Below, in pieces: positions 44,104 to 52,294 of a stretch of 64,000 bases of DNA; position 1 is the first letter of the stretch, and the number at the start of each line of letters is the position of its first letter. Position numbers and translations under genes: made by a program. The stretch covers positions 29,657 through 93,656 of the forward strand of contig NZ_JADKYX010000029.1 of the NCBI RefSeq assembly GCF_016093545.1, written 5' to 3'. Under the pieces are notes generated by a model, which had not been told where the DNA came from, ran no database searches, and worked only from the letters and a program-made list of their open reading frames with translations. This stretch comes from Massilia rhizosphaerae. GTDB lineage: Bacteria; Pseudomonadota; Gammaproteobacteria; Burkholderiales; Burkholderiaceae_D.

Positions 44104-46602
44104 ATGAATGTCCCCGCGCACACCAATGCTTTGTTCCGCCAGGCCGAACGCGGCGTGTTGCCGCTCGGTGAATTGTTCCAGGGCGCGCAGGCGATGGTCG
44201 AGCTGGGCATGCAGCAAGAAGCCATCCGCTTGTACGAAACATGGGTTGCGCATACGTCATCGCCGGCGGTCTATGCGGCGATCTTCAATCTTGCCGTCGC
44301 ACGCGGCAACGTGGCCGACGACGCGGGCGCCGAACGCGAATACCTCAAGGCGATCGCCCTGGCGCCAGGCTTCGCCGAAGCGCGCCTGAACCTCGGCACG
44401 CTGTACGAACGCATGAACCGCCCGGACGACGCGCTGACGACGTGGCAAGGCCTCCTCGCCGACATTCCCGACCTGGCCACCAAGCCGGCGGTGCACGTGC
44501 AGGCGTTGAACAACCTGGGGCGCCTGTGCGAGATCCGCAAGCGGCTGCCGGAAGCGCTGGACTACCTGACGCGCAGCCTGGAACTCGACGCCGACCAGCC
44601 CAAGGTCATCACGCACTGGGTGCATCTGCGCCAGAAGCTGTGCATCTGGCCGATCTACGAAGCGTTCGGCAGCGTGACGGTGAAAGAACAGCGTCGCCAC
44701 ACGTCGGCCCTCGCGATGCTGGGCGCGTCGTCCGATCCGGCCGAGCAGTTGGCGGCGTCGCGCAACTTCGTCGAGCGCAAGGTGCAGACCGCGCCGGAAC
44801 AGCTGGCGCCGGCGGCGGGCTACGCGCACAAGCGCATCCGCATCGGCTACCTGTCGTCCGACCTGTGCTCGCACGCGGTGGCGATCCTGACGGCCGAACT
44901 GTACGAGCTGCACGACCGCGCGCGCGTGGAGGTCTACGCGTTTTCCTGGAGCCGCGAAGACAACTCGCCGCTGCGCGCGCGCGTGGTGGGCGCGATGGAC
45001 CACTACATCCGCATCGACCGCATGACGGACGAGGAAGCGGCACGCTGCATCCGCGCGCACGAAATCGACGTGCTCGTCGACCTGCACGGCCTCACGCTGG
45101 GCGCGCGCGCCGACATCCTGGGCTGGCGTCCCGCCCCCGTGCAACTGACGTGGCTGGGCTTTCCCGGCCCGACGGGAATCCCCGACATCGACTACGTGGT
45201 GGCCGACGACTTCGTGTTCCCGCCCGAGCTGGAACCGTATTTCACGGAACGGCCGCTGCGCATGCCGCACACGTTCCAGATCAACGACCGCCGCCGCGCC
45301 ATCGGCCCCACGCCCACGCGCGCCGCCAATGGCCTGCCGGACGATGCGTTCGTGTTCTGTGCGTTCAACAGCAATTTCAAGATCACGCCCGACGTGTTCG
45401 ATGCCTGGATGCGGATCCTGAAACAAGTGCCGGACAGCGTGCTGTGGATCGTGGCCGACAGCGACGCCACCCGCGCCAACCTCGTGCGCGAGGCCGAGGC
45501 GCGCGGCGTGGCCGGCAACCGCCTGCTGTTCGCGGCGCGTGTGGCGCCGGCCGACTACCTGGCCCGCTTCCGCGTGGCCGACCTGTTCCTCGACACCAAT
45601 CCGTTCAACGGCGGCACCACCGCCAGCGACGCCCTGTGGGCGGGCCTGCCCGTGCTGACCTGGGCCGGCCAGACCTTCTGCTCGCGCATGGCCGGCAGCC
45701 TGCTCTCGGCCGTCGGCCTGCCGGAACTCGTCACGCACTCGCTGCAGGACTACGAAGCGCTCGCCGTCGCCCTCGGCAACGACCGTCCACGCATGGCGGC
45801 GCTGCGCGCGCGCCTGGCCGCCAACCGCGATACGAGTCCCCTGTTCGACACGCCCCGCTTCGTGCGCGACTACGAAGACCTGCTGGCATCGGTCGTCAAG
45901 TGCCCGGCCGGCGTCGAACCGCGTGACGAGCCGGCCACCGCCCGCCTGCAGGAAGTGCCCGCGCCCGCGCAACTGACGCTGCAGCAGGACAGCATGCTGG
46001 CGCTGCTGCGCCCCGGCATGCACAGCATCGTCGAGGTGGGCGGCGCGACGCTGGCGCAGGCCTGGCGCGCGCGCGCGCCGAAATCGCATTACACGGCCGT
46101 CGGCGCGGGGCACGATCCCGGCGGCTGGAGCACGTCCGCCATCGAACGCGGCGCGGAAGATCTGACCGACGGCGACTGGCAGCAGCTGGCCGCCGCCCAG
46201 TGCTGGGTGTTCCCGGAAACACTGGAACGCCTGCGCGACCCGTGGGCTTTCCTGGCGCGCCTGCGCCGCCAGGCGCTCGGCCCCGTGGAACTGGTCGCCT
46301 GCGTCAACAACGGCCAGAGCTGGCTCGTGCAGTCGCTGCTCGCGAGCGGCAACCTGGCCTACCAGGCCGGCGGCATGCCGGACCGGCGCAGCCTGCATCT
46401 GTTCACCCGCACCTCGCTTGCGGCGCTGCTGCAGGAATGCGGCTTCACGCTGGTCGCCATGACCACCGTGAACGCCCACCAGCCGCCGCCGGCCGTGCTG
46501 GACGCGATCCGCGCCCTGGCCGCCTCCATCGGCGGCGATCCCGAGCAGGCCGTCCAGGATGCCCTGCCCTACCAATACCTGGTGCGCGCGATCGCCGCCT
46601 GA
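44104..46602 (+). CDS. TPR - GT41 (OGT/SPINDLY-like) glycosyltransferase with methyltransferase-like C-terminus
   Basis: An 832-residue cytoplasmic protein. The N-terminal TPR-type helices (about 10-200) include GMQQEAIRLYETWV and AEARLNLGTLYERMNRPDDA. A GT41 core (about 240-610) shows IGYLSSDLCSHAVAIL, DLHGLTLGARADILGWRPAP, VQLTWLGFPGPTG and NPFNGGTTASDALWAGLP, the UDP-sugar motifs of O-GlcNAc-transferase-like enzymes, which glycosylate proteins. The C-terminal part (about 640-832) resembles a class I methyltransferase, but its first motif (IVEVGGATLAQA) lacks the normal GxGxG, so it may be non-catalytic. Both end regions are homologous to those of the next gene, though the centres differ. 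First gene of a probable operon extending to 52276. Confidence 0.88.
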   Translation: MNVPAHTNALFRQAERGVLPLGELFQGAQAMVELGMQQEAIRLYETWVAHTSSPAVYAAIFNLAVARGNVADDAGAEREYLKAIALAPGFAEARLNLGTLYERMNRPDDALTTWQGLLADIPDLATKPAVHVQALNNLGRLCEIRKRLPEALDYLTRSLELDADQPKVITHWVHLRQKLCIWPIYEAFGSVTVKEQRRHTSALAMLGASSDPAEQLAASRNFVERKVQTAPEQLAPAAGYAHKRIRIGYLSSDLCSHAVAILTAELYELHDRARVEVYAFSWSREDNSPLRARVVGAMDHYIRIDRMTDEEAARCIRAHEIDVLVDLHGLTLGARADILGWRPAPVQLTWLGFPGPTGIPDIDYVVADDFVFPPELEPYFTERPLRMPHTFQINDRRRAIGPTPTRAANGLPDDAFVFCAFNSNFKITPDVFDAWMRILKQVPDSVLWIVADSDATRANLVREAEARGVAGNRLLFAARVAPADYLARFRVADLFLDTNPFNGGTTASDALWAGLPVLTWAGQTFCSRMAGSLLSAVGLPELVTHSLQDYEALAVALGNDRPRMAALRARLAANRDTSPLFDTPRFVRDYEDLLASVVKCPAGVEPRDEPATARLQEVPAPAQLTLQQDSMLALLRPGMHSIVEVGGATLAQAWRARAPKSHYTAVGAGHDPGGWSTSAIERGAEDLTDGDWQQLAAAQCWVFPETLERLRDPWAFLARLRRQALGPVELVACVNNGQSWLVQSLLASGNLAYQAGGMPDRRSLHLFTRTSLAALLQECGFTLVAMTTVNAHQPPPAVLDAIRALAASIGGDPEQAVQDALPYQYLVRAIAA

Positions 46603-46638
46603 ACATGATCCATGCCCCTACATCCTTGGAGATAGCGA

Positions 46639-48267
46639 ATGGCTGATTCCGTTCCCACTTCGCCGGCCGCATCGCATCCCGAGCAGGCCGGCACCTTGCC
46701 GATCGAAGCGCTGTTCAATGCGGCCGGCGCCGCGATCAAGGCCGGCCGCCAGGATGAGGCGATCCGTCTCTACACCACGTGGCTGGAACGATCCGACTCG
46801 CCGCTGCGCTATGCGGCACGCTTCAACCTGGCGGTCAGCCTGGCCGCCGTCGGCGACAGCGCCGGAGCGGAACGGCAATACCGTCTCGCCCTCGACGAGC
46901 ATCCCGACTTCGCCCCGGCGCGTCAGAACCTGGCCCTGCTGCTGGAGCAATCCGGCCGGCCGGAGGAAGCGCAGGCGCTGCGCATGGCTCCAGACGTCGA
47001 ACGCATTCCCATCGTCACCGTCTCGTACAATTCGCCGGACCTGATCGCGGCGCTGCTGGCGAGCATCCGCCGCTTCTATCCGAACCCGGTCTACGTGATC
47101 GACGGCTCGCGGCCCGAGGTTGCCGCGCAGATCCGCCCCGTGGCCGAGCAGTACGCGGACGTGACATTCATCCCGTTCGGCTACAACATCCACCACGGCC
47201 CCGGGATGACCTGGGCGATCCGCAATCTCGACCTGCACGGACCGGTACTGTTCCTGGATTCCGACGTCGAAGTGCTGCGCCGCGGCTTCCTCGAATCGCT
47301 GCGCGAGGCGCTGGCGCCGGGCCTGTACGGCGTCGGCAGCCTCATGTACGTGAACACGCTGGGACAGCCGGTCGAGCAGGACGGCTACCTCTACCTGCAT
47401 CCCGCCTGCATGCTGTGCGACGTCGACGTCATGCGCCAGTGGCCGTTGCCGATCAAGCATGGCGCGCCGATGATGCCATCGATGGTGGCCATGCACGAAG
47501 CGGGGCGCCCAGACCTGATCCGCAACGTGCCGTGGGTCCAGAACGATTTCGGCAGCAACCCCGACCGCATCTTCATCCGCCATGACTGGCAAGGCACCGT
47601 GATCCGCACGGGCGGCTACCACTACGTGACGCCGGCGCCGCCGCAGCCGATCGACGAGCAGTTGCTGGCGCTCGTGCCCGCGACGGCCGTGAAGGTCGTC
47701 GAAGCCGGCTGTGGCGACGGCACGTTCGCCAAGGCCTACAAGGCCCGCAATCCGCTGTGCGACTATACGGGCATCGAGCCCGACCCCGCGCTGGCGGACG
47801 CTGCCCGGCCACACTGCGACTTCGTGTTCAACGAACCGCTGGAAGCCGACGGACCGCAGCGCCTGGTCGCCACCGCCGGCGCCGACTGCTGGATCGTGCG
47901 CGACATGCTCGGCCGGCTGCGCGACCCGGCGGCATGGCTGGCGCAGGTGCGCGCACGCATGGCGCCCGGCGCCACCCTCGTGCTGTCCGAGCCGAACGCC
48001 CAGTACTGGCGCAACCAGGTGCATTTGAACCGGGGCGTGCCGGCCGCCGCCGGGGTCCACCCGTTCACTCGCACGACGCTGCTGCAATTGTTGCGGCAGG
48101 CCGGCTTCACCGTGACGGGCGGCAGCGCCCGCATAGCCGACGAGCCGGAACGCGAACGCTACCTGCCGGCGCTGCGCGCGCTGGCGGCAACGCACGGCGG
48201 CGACCCGGAACCGCTGGTGCGCGACGCATTGCCGCATCACTATCTGATCGTGGCGGGCGCGGCATGA
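46639..48267 (+). CDS. TPR - GT-A glycosyltransferase - SAM methyltransferase fusion
   Basis: A 542-residue three-part protein. TPR-like helices (about 20-115) include GRQDEAIRLYTTWLE. A GT-A-type glycosyltransferase (about 125-310) opens PIVTVSYNSPDLIAALLASI and has the metal motif DSDVE at residues 207-211. A class I methyltransferase follows (about 350-500) with an intact SAM loop VVEAGCGDGTFAKA. The C-terminal HPFTRTTLLQLLRQAGFTV and GGDPEPLVRDALPHHYL blocks parallel the preceding gene almost motif by motif. It starts 36 bp after the GT41 gene with GGAGA upstream, and overlaps the SGNH gene by four bases. It likely builds and methylates a short glycan. Confidence 0.85.
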   Translation: MADSVPTSPAASHPEQAGTLPIEALFNAAGAAIKAGRQDEAIRLYTTWLERSDSPLRYAARFNLAVSLAAVGDSAGAERQYRLALDEHPDFAPARQNLALLLEQSGRPEEAQALRMAPDVERIPIVTVSYNSPDLIAALLASIRRFYPNPVYVIDGSRPEVAAQIRPVAEQYADVTFIPFGYNIHHGPGMTWAIRNLDLHGPVLFLDSDVEVLRRGFLESLREALAPGLYGVGSLMYVNTLGQPVEQDGYLYLHPACMLCDVDVMRQWPLPIKHGAPMMPSMVAMHEAGRPDLIRNVPWVQNDFGSNPDRIFIRHDWQGTVIRTGGYHYVTPAPPQPIDEQLLALVPATAVKVVEAGCGDGTFAKAYKARNPLCDYTGIEPDPALADAARPHCDFVFNEPLEADGPQRLVATAGADCWIVRDMLGRLRDPAAWLAQVRARMAPGATLVLSEPNAQYWRNQVHLNRGVPAAAGVHPFTRTTLLQLLRQAGFTVTGGSARIADEPERERYLPALRALAATHGGDPEPLVRDALPHHYLIVAGAA

Positions 48268-49352
48268 ACATCCTTGTCGTCGGCGGTTCGAACTCGCTGC
48301 TCAAGAACGGTTACGTGCAACACCTCGAGCAGGCGCTCGCCGCGCGCATGCCGGTCACCGTCCGCCAGTTGTCCGTCGGCGCCACCAGCTCGCTGGCGGC
48401 GATCGGCCGCCTGTTCGAGACCGCCGGGAACATGGAGGTCGACGTGATCCTGTACGAGTATTCGATCAACGACGCCGGCCATTTCGCCTGGCGTCCGGAC
48501 GGCGGTGCCTCCTGGCTGCTATGCCTTCACCTCCTGATCAAGGCGGCGGCGCAGCTCTATCCGAACGCCGTTTTCGTGCCGCTGGTGTTCGCGATGCAGC
48601 GCTTCGCGTCCCCTGCCGTGCGCGATCCCTTCTACGACTTCCAGGTCGAATGGTTCGCCAGGCTCGGGCTGTCGACCATCGACGTGCGGCGCTGGCTGGC
48701 CGACCTGTTCCTCGATCATCCTCCCGCGTGGCTGTACGGCGACGAAGCCCATTACGCGACGCCGCAGGCGACGGCGCTGATCGGCTGCGAGATCGCGCGT
48801 CGGCTGCTCGTCGCGCGCACGCAGGACGCGCCCTTGTCCGCCATCTGGGAGCGCCTGCAGACGATTTCACCCCATGGCTCGCTGGAAATGGCCTACGTGC
48901 CGGCCGCCGGTCTCGCGCAATTCGTTTCCGGCCCCGCCGAATTGATGCTCGACGGCAACAGACTGATGCAGTTGACCTTCCTGCGCATGCGCGAGGGCAG
49001 CACGCTGGCACTGCGCACCGAGATGTTTCCGCTGGCGCTATACCTCAAATCCGACGCACAACACGACAGCGTGCGCCTGTCGCTCGAGAGCGCCGGCGTG
49101 TCCGGCACCGTCACCACCGGCACGCGCCATGTCGCCACGGACGCGCTGCGTTTCGTTTGCTGTAACGTGCCGGTGCCGCTACTGTTCGGCCACCAGCTCG
49201 CGGTGTCCTTCGGCACGACGGCCTTCGAGATCGCCATGACCCCGGGTACGGCCGCACCGGTCGCCAACTTCGACTGCTTCGGCATGGGCATCCCGGCACC
49301 CGACCGGCATTTCGACCTGTGCGGTATATTATTCGTCGCGCGCGCGGCCTAA
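48264..49352 (+). CDS. SGNH/GDSL-type hydrolase domain protein
   Basis: A 362-residue protein without a signal peptide. The N-terminal half looks like an SGNH hydrolase: ILVVGGSNSLLKNGY provides the block I Ser region, LYEYSINDAGH the block III Asn, and YGDEAHYATPQ the block V Asp/His. The C-terminal half (about 215-362) is a beta-rich domain with no recognised family (ALRTEMFPLALYLKSD). SGNH enzymes in polysaccharide loci often transfer or remove acetyl groups from sugars. It overlaps the upstream fusion gene (ATGA) and precedes a GT2 gene by 13 bp. Confidence 0.75.
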   Translation: MNILVVGGSNSLLKNGYVQHLEQALAARMPVTVRQLSVGATSSLAAIGRLFETAGNMEVDVILYEYSINDAGHFAWRPDGGASWLLCLHLLIKAAAQLYPNAVFVPLVFAMQRFASPAVRDPFYDFQVEWFARLGLSTIDVRRWLADLFLDHPPAWLYGDEAHYATPQATALIGCEIARRLLVARTQDAPLSAIWERLQTISPHGSLEMAYVPAAGLAQFVSGPAELMLDGNRLMQLTFLRMREGSTLALRTEMFPLALYLKSDAQHDSVRLSLESAGVSGTVTTGTRHVATDALRFVCCNVPVPLLFGHQLAVSFGTTAFEIAMTPGTAAPVANFDCFGMGIPAPDRHFDLCGILFVARAA

Positions 49353-49365
49353 CCTTCCCGCTACC

Positions 49366-50244
49366 ATGTTCCTGCCCAAAGTCAGTATCGTCATTCCTTC
49401 ATACAAGCCGGAGTACTTCGAGCAATGCCTGCGCTCGGCCATCGGCCAGACGTACCCGAACACCGAGATCCTCGTCAGCGACAACTGCAGGACGGAGGCC
49501 ATCCGCGATATCTGCGCGCGCTTCCCCGGCGTGATCTACCAGCGCAACAGCGCCATCCGCGAAGCCAACGTGCTGGCCGCGTTCTATTCCGGCAAGGGCG
49601 AGCTGATCAAGCCGCTGTTCGACGACGACATCCTGCACCCGTTCTGCATCGAGCGCATGGTCGCCGCGCTGCAGGACCGTCCTGACGTCGAACTCGTGTT
49701 CTCCGCCAGCCAGGTGATCGACGCCGCCAACCGCCGCATCGAGACGCGCCGCCCGTACGAGGCGAGCGGCAGCATGAGCGGGCGCGACCTGCAGCGCGAC
49801 ATGACGCTCGGCATGCGCAACTTCGTCGGCGAATTCACCACGATCCTGTTCCGGCGCGACACGCTGTGGAACATCGGACCGAAGGCGCTGTTCGCCGTCG
49901 GCCCGCACGACTGCACGCATGGCCTGGCCGACGTGGCCGCGTACATCAACCTGGCCGCCGGCGGCGCCGCGTTCTACGTCGACGAGGAACTGAGCTACTT
50001 CCGGCGCGATCCGGCGCTGCAGTCGAACTCGAACCCGAACGCGAACCCGAACTTCGGCTACTGCTTCTCCGACTACATCGACCTCCTGCCGGCCGGCCAC
50101 GCGACGGGCGTCATCACGGCGGACGAACTGCGCGCGACGCGCGCCCAGGTGCACGGCGTGTTCGAATCGCTGCGCGGCGTGTTCGCCCAGATCCCGCCCG
50201 CCTACGAGCGCTACCTGGCCTATCTCGACACCTTGAAGGATTGA
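49366..50244 (+). CDS. Family 2 glycosyltransferase
   Basis: A 292-residue GT-A enzyme. KVSIVIPSYKPEYFEQCLRS opens the nucleotide-binding fold, YPNTEILVSDNCR follows, and GELIKPLFDDDILHP carries the DDD metal motif. There is no membrane segment, so it acts on a cytoplasmic acceptor. A small Asn/Pro-rich loop (SNSNPNANPNFG) near residue 225 is unusual. It resembles the GT2 encoded at 54920. It sits five bases before the FdtA-like gene. Confidence 0.9.
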   Translation: MFLPKVSIVIPSYKPEYFEQCLRSAIGQTYPNTEILVSDNCRTEAIRDICARFPGVIYQRNSAIREANVLAAFYSGKGELIKPLFDDDILHPFCIERMVAALQDRPDVELVFSASQVIDAANRRIETRRPYEASGSMSGRDLQRDMTLGMRNFVGEFTTILFRRDTLWNIGPKALFAVGPHDCTHGLADVAAYINLAAGGAAFYVDEELSYFRRDPALQSNSNPNANPNFGYCFSDYIDLLPAGHATGVITADELRATRAQVHGVFESLRGVFAQIPPAYERYLAYLDTLKD

Positions 50245-50249
50245 TTACC

Positions 50250-50684
50250 ATGGCCATGATGGACCAGTGCCGCATCATCGACCTGCCCAAGCACCACGAC
50301 CCGCGCGGCAACCTGTCGGTGGTCGAAGGCGGCATCCACATCCCGTTCGACATCGAGCGCGTGTACTACCTGTACGACGTGCCCGGCGGTTCGGCGCGCG
50401 CCGGCCACGGCCACGTCGAGCTGCAGCAGCTGATGATCGCGATGTCCGGCAGCTTCGACGTCATCGTCGACGACGGCTACGAACGCAAGAAATTCCACCT
50501 GAACCGCTCGTACTACGGCCTCTACATCCCGAAGATGATGTGGCGCGAAGTGGAAAACTTTTCCTCGGGCGGCGTGTGCCTCGTGATGGCGTCGACCAAG
50601 TTCGACAAGGCAGACTACTACTACGACTACGACGAGTTCGCCGCAATGGTGCGCCGTCACGATTCCCGGAAAGCCAATCCATGA
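50250..50684 (+). CDS. fdtA: dTDP-4-keto-6-deoxyglucose 3,4-ketoisomerase (FdtA/QdtA type)
   Basis: A 144-residue cupin of the WxcM-like family that moves the keto group from C4 to C3 of dTDP-4-keto-6-deoxyglucose. RAGHGHVELQQLMIAMSGSFDV carries the conserved His pair H53/H55 (positions within the first 15 of that block), and DPRGNLSVVEGG opens the fold. FdtA gives the D-galacto and QdtA the D-gluco product; sequence by eye cannot separate them. It overlaps the aminotransferase gene by four bases. The substrate requires RmlA and RmlB, not encoded in this window. Confidence 0.88.
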   Translation: MAMMDQCRIIDLPKHHDPRGNLSVVEGGIHIPFDIERVYYLYDVPGGSARAGHGHVELQQLMIAMSGSFDVIVDDGYERKKFHLNRSYYGLYIPKMMWREVENFSSGGVCLVMASTKFDKADYYYDYDEFAAMVRRHDSRKANP

Positions 50685-51790
50685 GCATCCCCTTCCTCGA
50701 CCTGAAGGCCATCAACCTCACCCATGCCGACGGCCTGCAGGCCGCGTTCGCGCGCGTGCTCGAATCCGGCTGGTACATCCTCGGCAAGGAAGTCGAACAG
50801 TTCGAACAGCGCTTCGCCGCGTACTGCGAAGCGCGCCACGGCATCGGCGTGGCGAACGGCCTCGACGCCATCATGCTGGCCCTCAAGGGCTATGGCATCC
50901 AGGCGGGCGACGAGGTGATCGTCCCGTCGAACACCTTCATCGCCACGTGGCTCGCCGTGAGCCAGTGCGGCGCCACGCCGGTCCCGGTCGAACCGGTCGA
51001 AGCGACCTTCAACCTCGATCCGGCCCGCGTGGAAGCCGCCATCACGACCAGGACGCGCGCGATCGTCGCCGTGCACCTGTACGGCCAGCCGGCCGACATG
51101 GCCCCGCTGCGCGCGCTGGCGGACAAGCACGGCCTGAAGCTGATCGAGGACGCGGCCCAGGCGCACGGCGCGCGTTACAAAGGCCGGCGAGTGGGCAGCC
51201 TCGGCCACGCGGCCGCGTTCAGCTTTTATCCGGGCAAGAACCTGGGCGCCCTGGGCGACGGCGGCGGCATCGTCACCGACGACGACGCGCTCGACGCCCT
51301 GGTCCGCACCTACCGCAACTACGGCTCGCAAAAGAAATACCACAACCTCGTGCAGGGCTTCAATTCGCGCCTGGACGAATTGCAGGCCGCGTTCCTGAGC
51401 GTGAAGCTGGCGACGCTGGACGCCGACAATGCCGCGCGCCGCGCCGTCGCCGCGCAATACGACCGCCTGCTGGCCGGCGTCGACGGCCTGGGCCTGCCGC
51501 ACGTGCCCGAGTGGGCCGAGCCGGTATGGCATTTGTACGTCGTGCGCCACGCCCGGCGCGATGCGCTGGCGGCCAGGCTGGCGGACGCCGGCATCGGCAC
51601 GATCGTCCACTATCCGGTGGCCCCGCACCTGCAACAGGCATACGCGGAACTGGGCTACAAGGAAGGCGACTTCCCCATCGCCGAGGCGATCCATCGCGAG
51701 GTGCTGAGCCTGCCGATGGGCCCGGGCATGACGGCGGAGCAGGTGGAACAGGTGGCGGCCGCCGTGCGCGCGGCCTGCGCCGCGTTGTAA
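50681..51790 (+). CDS. fdtB: DegT/DnrJ/EryC1 sugar aminotransferase (FdtB/QdtB type)
   Basis: A 369-residue PLP enzyme that transaminates the 3-keto sugar to a 3-amino-3,6-dideoxyhexose. VANGLDAIMLALKGYGI and IVPSNTFIATWLA form the cofactor pocket, LIEDAAQAHGA the pyridine-binding Asp, and FSFYPGKNLGALGDGG the Schiff-base Lys K186. GSQKKYHNLVQGFNSRLDEL is the substrate-side signature. Located between the isomerase and the acetyltransferase, as in the Fuc3NAc/Qui3NAc clusters. Confidence 0.93.
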   Translation: MSIPFLDLKAINLTHADGLQAAFARVLESGWYILGKEVEQFEQRFAAYCEARHGIGVANGLDAIMLALKGYGIQAGDEVIVPSNTFIATWLAVSQCGATPVPVEPVEATFNLDPARVEAAITTRTRAIVAVHLYGQPADMAPLRALADKHGLKLIEDAAQAHGARYKGRRVGSLGHAAAFSFYPGKNLGALGDGGGIVTDDDALDALVRTYRNYGSQKKYHNLVQGFNSRLDELQAAFLSVKLATLDADNAARRAVAAQYDRLLAGVDGLGLPHVPEWAEPVWHLYVVRHARRDALAARLADAGIGTIVHYPVAPHLQQAYAELGYKEGDFPIAEAIHREVLSLPMGPGMTAEQVEQVAAAVRAACAAL

Positions 51791-51799
51791 GGAGCGACC

Positions 51800-52276
51800 A
51801 TGGCGAAAATCCATCCGCTGGCCGACGTGCAGTCGGCGACGATCGGCCCGACCACCACCGTGTGGCAGTTCTGCGTCGTCCTGAAAGGCGCGCAGATCGG
51901 CGACAACTGCAACATCAACGCGCACTGCCTGGTCGAGAACGACGTCGTCATCGGCGACAACGTCACGGTCAAGTGCGGGGTCTATCTGTGGGACGGCCTG
52001 CGCGTGGGCGACAACGTGTTCATCGGTCCGAACGCCACGTTCACGAACGACCGCTATCCGCGTTCCAAGCAGTATCCCGACAGTTTTCCGCAGACCGTCA
52101 TCGGGCACCACGCGTCGATCGGCGCCGGCGCCGTGATCGTGCCGGGCGTGACGATCGGCCACCACGCCATGGTCGGGGCGGGCGCCGTCGTCACGCGCGA
52201 CGTGCCGCCGCATACGCTCGTCGTGGGCAACCCGGCGCGGGTGGTGCGCCGGCTGGAGGAAGACGGCGCGGCATGA
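51800..52276 (+). CDS. fdtC: Hexapeptide-repeat sugar N-acyltransferase (FdtC/QdtC-like)
   Basis: A 158-residue left-handed beta-helix acyltransferase. The regular hexapeptide pattern is visible (IGDNCNINAHCLVENDVVIG, VGDNVFIGPNATFTND, IGAGAVIVPGVTIG), ending in GNPARVVRRL. With FdtA- and FdtB-like neighbours it should N-acetylate the dTDP-3-amino sugar to give dTDP-Fuc3NAc or dTDP-Qui3NAc. GGAG precedes the start. Last gene of the plus-strand unit; it converges with the GH43 gene over 18 bp. Confidence 0.9.
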   Translation: MAKIHPLADVQSATIGPTTTVWQFCVVLKGAQIGDNCNINAHCLVENDVVIGDNVTVKCGVYLWDGLRVGDNVFIGPNATFTNDRYPRSKQYPDSFPQTVIGHHASIGAGAVIVPGVTIGHHAMVGAGAVVTRDVPPHTLVVGNPARVVRRLEEDGAA

Positions 52277-52294
52277 ACGCCGCGCCGCCGCGCA

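Noticed and set aside
44257..46575. 772-codon minus-strand open frame
   Set aside because: Shadow of the GT41 gene; Arg/His/Gln-rich with no motif.
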